A model generated the notes under the pieces. The model saw nothing but the letters and a program-made list of their open reading frames with translations, was not told where the DNA came from and ran no database searches. From assembly GCA_014281115.1 (NCBI GenBank), contig JACONQ010000018.1:682001-746000 (forward strand): DNA of 64,000 bases, read 5' to 3'. Below are positions 54,182 to 64,000 of this stretch, piece after piece. Positions within the stretch are counted from its first letter, which is position 1. Each line of letters begins with the position of its first letter. Origin of the DNA: Laburnicola sp. R22_1. Lineage: Eukaryota; Ascomycota; Dothideomycetes; Pleosporales; Didymosphaeriaceae. The translations under genes were made by a program, and so were the position numbers.

Positions 54182-55810
54182 ATGGCTCGACGAGCTGCAA
54201 CTTTAGCTGTGCCTTCAGCTGTGCCTTGCGGCATCATACCAGCTCCCCAGTCGATTGCTCTCGCTCTTGCCATCGTCAGAGCAACGCCTTCTGGTATGCA
54301 AGCGAGAGGTGAGGCTTTAACCCCCATTTTCTTGTGAACGCTAACATGTCTAGATTACGTTCTTCAGCTCCGAGCTCACCTGAAGCGGGGACGGCAGACG
54401 TTCGCTGAAGCTGAGTACGGTCATCATCTTGATGCTGTTGCGTACTGGAAGCAGCAATACAATGCCGTTGAAAAGAAATGTCACGACCTAGAGATCAAGG
54501 TGACCAGTCTCGAACGTAGTGTTCAGCGTCTAGGCAATCAACCTGTGGATGAGTATGCCACTACCATGGAGACCTCTCCCAAGCGCAAAGGGGATACGTC
54601 ACCAGCGAAACGACCACGAAAATCTAAAGCCCAGCCGGCAAGATCAGCCACTGCGGAAGAGACATTGGAGGAGGATTTCGAGCTTTTCGAAACATTCGGG
54701 CAGTGTGCGTGTACTCTCCAAGCTACGAACATCTCTAACAAGTAGGTACCAGATGGAGCGGCCGTTGTGCAGCATATATGGACATCTCAAAAGCTCCTCA
54801 GGCGGCCCGAGGCCGATGTTGAAGCCATCTGTTCCAGTGTTGTTGGAGTCGCTAGCGCTTTGTGTCGCGTGTTGCCGATTATCGCAAAACATCATGACCG
54901 CCTTGCAATTCGGACAAAAAAACAGCCAAATCTAGTGCACTTGGGTCAAGACAAGACCGAGCTCTCCTGCTTGATGACAGCATGCGCCAGGGCATGGAAC
55001 TTGATCCTTATGGCTCTCACTGCTCTTGAAGAGGACAGTCCCGGCTCACGGCTTTCCGGGCTGGTCATCTTTGAGTGTGTGAAGTTGGCTTCCGCTGCTC
55101 TTGACGCTATCAAGCTAGCAGCGTGTCAGGCTGCGGAGAAGAAGGGCAACCGCCCAGCCTCGGACACTACACAAGAGTCTGTTGCAGCTCGCAATATCGC
55201 CCATCTTCTTGCTACATTTATCGGTTATCTAGACAAGGATAAGATGATTCACCACCAGCTCTTCAACGGTATTGCCTATGTTCTCTTTGAACGCGTCGGC
55301 GAGCATCTCTACTACTGCACATTTGGCCGTCACCGGGACACCAACATCGAAGAGCGTATTGCAGTGCCAACGAGGCCTACGGATGCGAAGGAGATTGCCC
55401 ATCAAGCTACAGAGGCTGCTGCCATTCGACTCGAGGTCAAAGCTTTGGTGGTCGTTTTGGAACGAGTTATGGGCGTTGCTCCACTGCATTCTGACTCGGA
55501 GGCAGCGAAGAAGAACAGGACTGCGCTCGGTCGGACAGTGAGCATGAAGAGCGTCACCTCCACAAGGAGGATACTTAGCTCGCTTGCCCAAGAACGCCTG
55601 CAAAAGACATTAATCACCTGCACATTCGGACACGAGTTGGAAGACGGCGTTGTGGACATCCTCACCAAGCCGGTGAGCCTTGGACGCCCACCAGCAGTAC
55701 CAAAAATAGAGGACAAGGACGTCTCAGAGTGGTATCAATCTCAAGTATGGAAACTTGTCGGATGGGAGATCTTGGAAAAGGACGGTGAATGGATCAAAGG
55801 AGAACAATGA
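54182..55810 (+). CDS. Unknown protein with coiled coil and nuclear-localisation-like stretch
   Basis: Exons 54182-54308, 54354-54704 and 54753-55810; introns 45 and 48 nt, GT-AG, phases consistent; 511 residues. After a short Ala-rich start, a helical segment (YVLQLRAHLKRGRQTFAEAE, then YWKQQYNAVEKKCHDLEIKV) looks coiled-coil. SPKRKGDTSPAKRPRKSK is a strong nuclear-localisation-like run. The C-terminal 340 residues are helical (VVGVASALCRVLPIIAKHHD, LMTACARAWNLILMALTALE), reminiscent of helical-repeat folds. No family is recognised. It is the last gene before the right AT-rich block, about 460 bp away, yet its composition is normal and it shows no RIP-type stops. Confidence 0.72.
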
Positions 55811-56270
55811 AGAAGCGGCACGAAGGACCACCGAGTTGAGAGAGGTCAACTTTCGAACCCGTTTGCTATTAAGGCGACTTTTGATGTTAGTCGGTTTTTA
55901 GTTCGAACTAATGCTTCACTATAGCGATGTCATCCTAAGGAGCGTCCAAAGCTGACGTTTCTATTATTCTCAGCTCGAGTAATCTTACTTCAATCACAGG
56001 ACCGTAGTATTTAGGGCGTTCGCACGGCGAACTTTTATTGTAAGATAGAACCATTCACTTCAAAGCTGATGGTATGGTGTACGATGCCCGAAAACACATT
56101 TTCCCGTGCATGGCCAAGACAGAATTATAGAGCTCGCGCCTGTTGTGTCATTTGTGTATAATCGATGACCGGATGTGAGAGGAGTTGGTTGAGGTGTCGA
56201 TGGGGCTCTCAGGCGTAAGTTATTTCGTTGTGACTTTGTGAGGCTTTTTTTGTGAACAAAACTGCATCCC
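55811..56270. other. Intergenic, edge of the gene island
   Basis: 3' flank of the last gene. Composition is normal until about 56265 and then switches abruptly to RIP-type AT-rich sequence. Confidence 0.5.
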
Positions 56271-56872
56271 GCAGCTATACTATAGTAAAAGAAAATCTAG
56301 CTATAATCTTTTCTCTATATACTAGCTTTGTAAAATATTATACAAAATATATAAATATAAAAAGTTTTTTTGGGCTTATTTATCTAGCACCTTATAATTC
56401 TAGCTATTTATAATAGTAACTTAGTTATATTAATATAAGCTATGTGGCGTTAAATTAACTACCTAGGGGTAGCACGACAAAGGCTTTCATCTCAAATAAC
56501 ATGACAAAAAAAGCAGAGCCCCCTGCTTAGTAATTAAAAAGAGCGTAAAAAAGGTGGTAATCACAAAAAAAGCGCGTTCGAACTGCTAAGCAAGCTTGGC
56601 GATCTTGGCGCGCATAGCTCCCACATGCAAAGTTTTTACGAAGAGGCCACTTATTAGAACTTTGGGGGAGGGATAAAACTTTGGCGCGGCCACGCTATAG
56701 TTATCTATCCTTTCTCTACTATCCTAAGTTGCATATAAGCTATAATTAAGAAAAAAACGCTTTATAACTACTAACTATTATCTAGCATTTTCTCTTATAT
56801 AAAAGAGAACTCTAATTCTATTATCTACTTTATAATAACTAAGTAACTACGTTTATAAGACTTAGAAAATAT

Positions 56873-56990
56873 AGTTTTTTTATAACTAAGAATTTTCTAA
56901 TAAAAAGATTATAATAATAATAGTTATTTCTCCTACCATTATTAATATAGAAAAGTATTTTAAAGTAGTATTAATAAAAAGGGTTAACGT
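56873..56990 (+). repeat. Copy of the start of the 9065-10221 insert
   Basis: From tatagttttttta through attaataaaaagggtt to cgtgttaagt it aligns with 9062-9190 in the same orientation, with scattered transition differences. Confidence 0.7.
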
Positions 56991-57020
56991 GTTAAGTAAG
57001 CCATTAGAAAATATACTTAG

Positions 57021-57270
57021 GATAGTAAATAAGTTTAGAGTACTTAGCTTAGGTATAGAGTTAGGTTATCGCATTGTTTATTTAGTATTAATTATCTTTT
57101 TTAATATATTTTTTTAATTTAAGCCTGCGTAGGTTAGAATAGAAAGGTCGCTCTAGTATAGCGCCTAAAAATATAGTCTACTCCTAGTCTCTACTAACGT
57201 AATAGCAGTTAGGCTAGTAAATAGGTTCGGAGTACTTAGGTTAGGTATATAGTTAGGTTAGGATCGCATA
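57021..57270 (+). repeat. ~55 bp direct repeat flanking the inverted fragment
   Basis: A sequence of the form taaataRgttYRgagtacttag...aggtatagttaggtt...atcgcat occurs at about 57021-57075 and again at about 57212-57270, with the 57070-57210 fragment between the copies. Confidence 0.6.
57070..57210 (-). repeat. Inverted copy of the end of the 9065-10221 insert
   Basis: The stretch gcattgtttatttagtatta through ctactaacgtaata is the reverse complement of about 10090-10217, with transition differences (for example aagcctgcgtaggtt against aacctacgcaggctt). Confidence 0.7.
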
Positions 57271-58649
57271 GACTATAGGTATAGGTTAGGTTAATTATAT
57301 AAGACTATATATAAGAGTATTACTAGGGCACCTAATAGTTAATAAGATAGAATAGGATAATATTAGAAGATAAGTAGTAATAAAACAAATCGCTACCTAC
57401 TCTTATCTAAAGTAAGGAGATTTTTTATCTAAACTTCCACTAGGCCTAAAGGAGAAATAAGGCTCTATTTAGCCACCTAAGTAATAAGAAGGCCTTATAG
57501 TATCCCCCTTCTAGGATTAACCTAATCTAGGTTACCTTAGGAGATTAAAATGTATAATATCCTATTATCTCTACTTAAACAGTAAATAATTGCTAGTCTT
57601 ATAACTATATAGTAATAATAATTATTATATTAGGCGCTATTACACTATTAAGGTGCTCTAGAGCACCTAACTAATTTAGGAGCTAGAGGTGCTATTAAGC
57701 AAGACTTAGCGTAGTTGTTTTAGTTCTTATCTACCTCTATATTATTCTTACTCTTTGCGCCTTAACTAGTTAAATTAGTATATATTATTCTACTTCTATT
57801 GTTCTAATGCGCCCTAATATCTCTTCCTATAGCATTATAGCTATTAAGAAGACGCTTACTATATAGTGGGCTAAGTTAGCTTATAACTAACCTGCTAGTA
57901 CTAATCTATACGTTTATTATATTAAACTTATCTATAAAGGGAATCTACTTTATATATGCTACTTTCTAGATACTAAACTTATTCTATTAATTTAAATTAA
58001 TAGTGTTTAGCTATTTAGGTATAGTAATTACTTAATTTAGAATAAATACTACCTTATAGTAATATATGCCTATATTAGGCGTCCTTATACTACTAACTAA
58101 GATAGTATAGTATTCTATTAACTTTAACGCTAAGCTTAATAGTCTTATAGCTACTTAGGCTCTCCTTTATAGTAATAGCTCTAAGGAGAATAAGAACTAT
58201 ATCTATAAGACTGCTAAAAGGCTTATAAACTATATTAAGTAGGTATAGTTATTCTTATAGCGCTTTCTATTAACTAATTACTTCTTAGCTTGTTTAAGCC
58301 CTACGCTTAGAATCTATATATTTTTAATAATAGTAATATTTATTAATTAATCTATTACTTTACTAAAAAATGCGCTTATACTAATATAAAGAGTAAAACT
58401 AAGTAATATTACTATAAAAAGGCTATTAACTATATAACCTATAAGGGTAGAATCCTAAAGTAAGACAAGATCTATAATTCTACCTTTTGTCCTATTATAT
58501 TGTATACTAACGCAGTTGTAGAATAAATACAGACTAATATATTATTAAGAGTACTAGGATAATAATAAGAGCCCTACTTACAGCCTTAGTTATAGATAGT
58601 GCCTTTCTAGCTTCTTAGTAGTGCTTTTAGGCCCTTTAGGGGCCTTAGG

Positions 58650-58652
<3 letters not shown>

Positions 58653-58683
<31 letters not shown>
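58653..58683. repeat. (TA)n microsatellite
   Basis: About 15 uninterrupted TA units between two GC-containing ggcc-rich stretches. Confidence 0.9.
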
Positions 58684-58686
<3 letters not shown>

Positions 58687-58899
58687 GGGACCTCTAGGGC
58701 TATTATACTTTAGGGTCCCTAGAAATAATAGCTCCCTATAATATAGGAGTTTATTAGGACTTAAATAGCGCGTTTTAGTAGGCGGTAATGCCCTAAAATA
58801 TCTTAAATCTAGGTTCTTAAAATATTCTCTTCTTTTAGCTCTAAGTAAAGTATAATATGCTCTTATAGTCCTTTATAGTCCTTTTTAACTAACCGCTAG

Positions 58900-61800
58900 A
58901 GATACTATAATCTTTCTAAGTTAGTATTGCCTTTACAATATCTTGCACTATTAAATATCTCTATAATTATAGTAAAAAACCCTTTATATAAAAAAATAGG
59001 TAAAGGTAGCAAGTGTACTTCCTATAGTAGTTTTCTAACTATATAGTTAACCTAAGTCTAATCTCTTATCTATAGAAGAAAGGAATTAATATTTCCTATT
59101 AAAATTCCCTAAAAAGATTCTTTTATCTCCCTTCTATAGTTGTTTAACCTAAATAAGAGCCTTTTTACTAGCGTCCTAGAATATTCTTCTTTTTTTTAGA
59201 ATTCTTTAATAGTGTTAGTACTTAGATTAGTGCCTAGCTTCTATAAGTTTTCTTCTTCTAGGTAACCTTTCTATTTAATAAGGTATTTCTAGGTTCTAAC
59301 TAATAACTACCTACTCTCTAGCACCTTCTCTATATAATATACGTTATCGCTAAATATATATAAGGTGTTTATAATAGAACCTACTTAAGACTTAATAGCT
59401 CTCCTTTATATATATAGCTCTAATAATAATATATAAAAGACTAGGTGTGTGTTTAATTCTAGGAAGTTAACTCTATAGGCTTCTTTCTCTATAGGATACT
59501 TAACTATGCTTAGTCTAATAAACTTCTAATTAAGTTTATGCTTAGGTTGTGTAAAGTTTAGATGTTTAGTAGATATAAACACTTAATCCCCTAGTTTAAG
59601 ACTAAGGTGCTTCCTTTTCTTATTAATGTACTTTTTTTTGTATATATTTGCTGCTATAATCTTTATTTTGCATTAAGTCTATAGTGTAATAACTTTTACT
59701 ATAATTAACGTGCCTAATAGTAATTTTCTACTACTAAGCAGCATTCTAGGCTATTCTAGCGTATAAGAATCTGCTCTATAGTATATATAAAAAGAGGTTA
59801 CTCTAGTTATTGCATTTATACTATTATTATACGCAAATTCTATAATTAGTAACTATCTTGCCTAGTTATTCTATTCTAGATAGTAAAAGCACTAAAGATA
59901 CTACTTAAGCGTCTAATTCTGCCTTTTAGTTTACCTATCTATTTGCGAGTAATAGGCTAACAATAATACCTTTATAGTATTAAGATAGTAATAAAAATAG
60001 TCCTAATAGTAAGAGTTTATTATTAGATCTCTATCTAATAAGATTGTCTTAGGAGTGCTATATAACCTAATAATATCTTAAATCTAGACTTCTACTAAGT
60101 CCTTTATATTCTAATCTGCCCTAGCAGATATATAATAAGCTATCTTTATTAAATAGTTTACTATTACTAAAATAGCATTATAGACTTAGCTAAGTATTTA
60201 GCTAGGGGGTAAGTTTATAATAAAATCTAAGGTAACGTTCTTTTAAAGACTATTTAGTATAGGCAAAGAATTTAAAAAACTATATAGTTAGTGTTAAGGT
60301 ATAATAGATATTCTACACTTTAAATAGTCTTAATACTAGTTCTTAACTTTGCGTTATATTCCTTTTTATTAGAAATATCTTCTTAACTTTTCTAATATTG
60401 TCTTTGCCCTAAAATACCTAGCTATAGGGCTATTATAGTATATTTAGAGGGCCTTTACCTTCTTTGCACTTATTATAAGCACTTTAATTTTATTCTACTT
60501 TATTACGCCTTCTTCTAGTAACTCCTCGCCTAACTATTAGAACTATGATTCTCCTAGAGCCTTAACTTTATCTTTAATTTCTAAGTTAGATTTAGAGCTA
60601 TTCTCTATTAATAATATTAGCTCTTTCGCAATTACTCTCCTAGATTTGCACCTTTTTAGCCTCCTTTACTTTTAGGGTGCCGCTTATTAGGATTTTATAA
60701 TTGCATTAATTAATTAGGTAGTTAGTTTATTAAAAGTATTCCTACTTAATAATATTTCTAAAGGCTCTATATAAGCCCTATTTTCTTTCTCTACTAGGTA
60801 TTGCGCCTTAGTTATATAGTTAGAGCGTCTTAATAGTCTATTTACTAGGTTTTTCTTCCCTAGCTAGTAAATAATAATAAAATTATACTCTACTAGCCTC
60901 TTATAAATTCTAATCTACTAGTAGTTTAATTTCTTTATATCTATAAACTATTATAAGTTATTATAATTTATAAGAATAGTAAATAGAATAATTAATAGGT
61001 AGTGTCGCTAATATTTAATACTTCTATTAATAGCTAGTAATTCCTTATTATGTATATTATATTAAAGTTGTGTGCTATCTAGCTTCTATAAAAAGAAACT
61101 AATAGGTTGCTATTATATGGTTCTATTAGATTTAGATATATTCTAGGTTAATATACTAGATATTACGCTACCTAAGGCGTCTATCTTAAGTTTTATCTCT
61201 CTATTAGACTTAAAGTGTACTAATATAGGCACTTTTTATAAATATAGCCTTTAACTCTTTAAAAGCTACTATTACTTATGCATCTAGGTATAAGGGTTAG
61301 CTTTCCTCTCTTCTTTAAGCATGCCTACCCTAGGTAGCACTAAATTTCTTCTAAGTAAGTTTAGTAAGGGTAGAGCCACTTTTAAAAATCCTTTAATAAA
61401 TATTTAATAATAATTTATAAAACTAATAACACCCTAATATTATATACTATTTTAAAAAGTAGCTACTCTATAATTATTATTATATAGTCTTTGTGCACCC
61501 TAACTCCCTTTTAGCTAATAATATAGTCTAGATACTTTTTTTCTTCTTAATAAAACTTGCACTTACTAAGTTTAATATATAGTTTGGTCTTATATAGCTT
61601 TTAGAGCACTTTTTTTATGTATTATTTATATTTCTTTTTTATATTAAAGAAGATAAGTATATTGTCTAATTAGATAATACATATTATATTAATTAGTCCT
61701 ACTAGAACCTTATTAATATATTCCTAGAATTGTGCTAAAGTATTAGTTAAACTAAATAGTATTACTAAATACTTAAAGTGTTTATACTTTATATAAAAAG

Positions 61801-64000
61801 CTATCTTCTATTTATTATTTTTTTAATCCTTATTTTATAATACGCCTCTTAGATATTAAGTTTAGTAAAAACTTCGCTTTTACTAATCTTTCTAAGAACT
61901 TAGTAATTAAGGGTAACGCATAGTAATTCTTAATAGTAATTTTATTAAGGCTGTAGTAATCGACGCATAGCCTTAATATACTATTCTTTTTTTTATAAAT
62001 AGAATTAGTGCTCTAGCTAGTAACCTTAAATATTATATTTAGTCTCTTTATAAGTAATTTGCAAGATCCTTATATAACATATTTAGCTTGCCCTTAAATA
62101 AGTTATAAAGAGGCTAATAGGGCGATTATTCCCTAAAGAAAAGATTAATATTTAGGTTAGTTGTAGAATATTCTATAAGTACCTCTAATTAATTACTATT
62201 TACTATATTAGTAAACTCTTAGTATACCTATAGTATTATAGCCTCTGCTAAAATTATAAATATCCAATTATCTATATAGCTAATATAACACGCGTATAAT
62301 TCTATAGTTAAGTCTAATATTATTAAACTAAACTATTCTGCGTCTTTAAGAGCTACTTTAGTATAGTTAGACATATTCTATCCTAACTTCTCTTAAAATA
62401 ACAATTAATCCTTATAAAAGTTAAGTTTTAGATTATATATAGCAATTTATAGTAACTCTAAGTATGTCTTATACTTTCTTAGATCTACTACTATAAATAT
62501 GACCTAGTAGGTCTCTCTATAACCTCTAGTATCTACTAGGTAAACTTTAGCAACTATAGATCTATATATAGTAATATTTGCACTATTTACTACCTCTACT
62601 ATAAAGTCTAGTAAGGGTATTACTATTAGATCTTTCTTCTTTGCAAAGTAAGTAGAGATTATATTAAGTTTAGCGCTACTATTAATTAGTGCTTTAACTA
62701 ACCCTAAATCCCCTACTATAGTCTACACTATTATTATAGTTAGCCTCTTTAGGTAAAGCATATTATAGAGCTTTCTAAGCTACTTATTTTTTTTATATAT
62801 AACAATTGCAGCTAATAAAATAAAGTCTAGTCCTACTAGCTCTTACCTTTTCCCACAAACTCTAATACGTCCTTAGAATAGAAAAATAGGTTTAGATTTT
62901 TCTCCTTTTTATAATTAGGGGAAATATAGTCTCTTTTACTATAGTTCTAGTAAGTAACTTTTAAATTATCTTTATCCTTTTCCTTTTATATTAAGCTAGA
63001 CTATTTATAGTCCTTCTACTCTCTTTTACTATATTTAGCTAACTTAGCTAACTCTATAAGGGGTGTTATTAACTTAGGCCTCTCTAATAAGTCCTTAGAC
63101 TTACCTTTGCTCTTAGTAAACCGCCCTTCCTCTTAGTCAAGGTAATTAGCAATCTCTTTTACCTCTATAAGAATTTTTCTATAAAAAGGTAGATAATATA
63201 GAACTTCTTTACGTAGCTTATTATTTATACAAGCTATAAACTTAGCTACCTTATAATACTTATTCTACTCTTTAACCTAATCCTATAAAGGAAGAAGGTA
63301 GTTAAGTAGATTAGTTAGAATTTAATTTGCCCTCTAGTAATAGTTTTTATTACCTTAAATGCCGTCTGTTAGCGTTCTAATAGAGTACCTAGGGCATTAA
63401 GTATTTATTCTATTAACATCTACTAGATAGGGGTATATTTAGAGTCTATCTATTATTATTAGTTATAATGCAACTTAAACTAGCTTTAAAGATCTTTAGA
63501 TAGGTACTATTTACTAAAGGTAACCTTATAATCTTCTATAATAAAGCAAAACGGTGCTTATAAGAAATACAACTTATAATTCTACTTTTACTAGTTATAA
63601 TTATAATAATTCTTATAGATATAAATATATAGTAGGAGTAGTTGCAGCAAAGTACTCTATTTAGCAGCTACTAGAAATAATAAGGCTATAGTGGCCACAT
63701 ATAAAGTACTAGTAAGCTTATTAAAAGCTACTATATTACTAGCTTTATAATATTATTATATATCTTTAATATATTATATTTCCTATTATTCTTATTTTTA
63801 CGCGCCTAATCTTATAATTCTGCAAAATAAGCTACTTTTTTATTAGCTTCTATTATATTTAGCTCTATCTAAGGGCTTGCAAACTCTTAGGACTATTATT
63901 AATTTCTTCTTAGGTAGCCTTCCTAAGTTCCTCTACTTATTCTTCTACCTATCTAACAGCACTAGCTTGCTACTAAGTGTTCCTAAATAGGCTACCTAGC
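58900..64000 (-). mobile_element. Ty3/Gypsy chromodomain retrotransposon relic, minus strand, cut by window end
   Basis: Read on the minus strand through stops, reverse transcriptase is at about 62050-61500 ([21 protein letters not shown] at 61990-61950, a YLIRQYTYLL text standing for YLDDILIF at about 61680). A chromodomain is at about 59350-59240 (EKVLESR, YLIKQKGYLEEENL-like). RNase H and integrase lie between. The gag side runs from about 62700 to the window end. This is a different copy from the plus-strand element at the left. RIP-type decay is complete. Confidence 0.72.

Larger units (their letters stand above)
56270..58900. repeat. AT-rich RIP-like block, mixed transposon fragments
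   Basis: TpA-saturated DNA without usable frames. It includes fragments shared with the left block (56873-56990 and 57070-57210) and a nearby direct repeat. A patch at about 56455-56700 keeps a higher GC content (words such as gcgcggccacgc). Some plus-strand codon-like text at 58100-58620 suggests another eroded transposon, which I cannot classify. Confidence 0.6.

Noticed and set aside
56570..56600. tRNA-like B-box word (gcgttcgaactgc)
   Set aside because: No A-box or cloverleaf can be folded around it.
1..64000. CRISPR arrays, prophage or bacterial operons
   Set aside because: No spaced direct repeats of that kind; introns and fungal gene families show nuclear eukaryotic DNA.

Overview
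The window is nuclear DNA of a filamentous ascomycete (Pezizomycotina; a Dothideomycete is my best guess, but I cannot prove it by eye). The evidence is short 45-139 nt GT-AG introns with CTRAC-like branch points, fungal-type genes (Cyk3, Edc3 with a YjeF domain, Zn2Cys6 factor, AsaB-like oxidase, Ydj1 with a CaaX end), and sharp alternation between a normal-composition gene island and AT-rich, TpA-saturated blocks typical of repeat-induced point mutation (RIP).

Layout. About 1-12,850 is an AT-rich transposon graveyard. A plus-strand chromodomain Ty3/Gypsy relic carries a Fot/pogo-type DNA transposon (3556-8724), which itself carries a Tc1 (DD34E) element (3691-6653). A second insertion (9065-10221) lies between the RNase H and integrase parts of the same Gypsy. 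At 13019-14808 is a much younger Fot/pogo element with near-perfect 84 bp terminal inverted repeats. Its 530-codon transposase frame has no indel but seven TAG stops and a catalytic Asp changed to Asn. From about 56,270 to the end a second AT-rich block holds a minus-strand chromodomain Gypsy relic and fragments shared with the left block.

The gene island (15.6-55.8 kb) holds 19 protein genes, mostly housekeeping. In order they are: mitochondrial GluRS (-), Ydj1-type Hsp40 (+), LSM3 (-), Ybp/glomulin-like DUF1760 protein (+), BTB protein (-), a signal-peptide/one-TM protein (+), an unknown low-complexity protein (-), B-type cyclin (-), a zinc-cluster factor with its cluster at the C terminus (+), Cyk3-like transglutaminase-fold protein (+), Edc3 (+), M20 peptidase (-), AsaB-like Fe/2OG oxidase (+), IPNS-like Fe/2OG oxygenase (+), mitochondrial IF-3 (-), Atg16 (+), Csn5 (+), mitoribosomal uL4m (-), mitoribosomal mL38 (+) and an unknown nuclear-type protein (+) (the last brings the count to 20 if the BTB model with unresolved 5' end is included).

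Six divergent pairs share short upstream regions (GluRS/Ydj1, LSM3/Ybp, M20/AsaB-like, IF-3/Atg16, uL4m/mL38, cyclin/zinc cluster). uL4m and mL38 belong to the same ribosomal subunit and are only about 125 bp apart. Mitochondrial translation is over-represented (GluRS, IF-3, uL4m, mL38). The only stretch that looks like accessory metabolism is M20 peptidase + two unrelated-type Fe/2OG oxygenases (41.4-46.0 kb). I found no rRNA, tRNA or CRISPR by eye. I see no wholly novel system. The strongest unusual signals are the RIP-killed but indel-free Fot element, the three-level transposon nest, and a 27 bp hairpin right after the Ybp-like stop codon.
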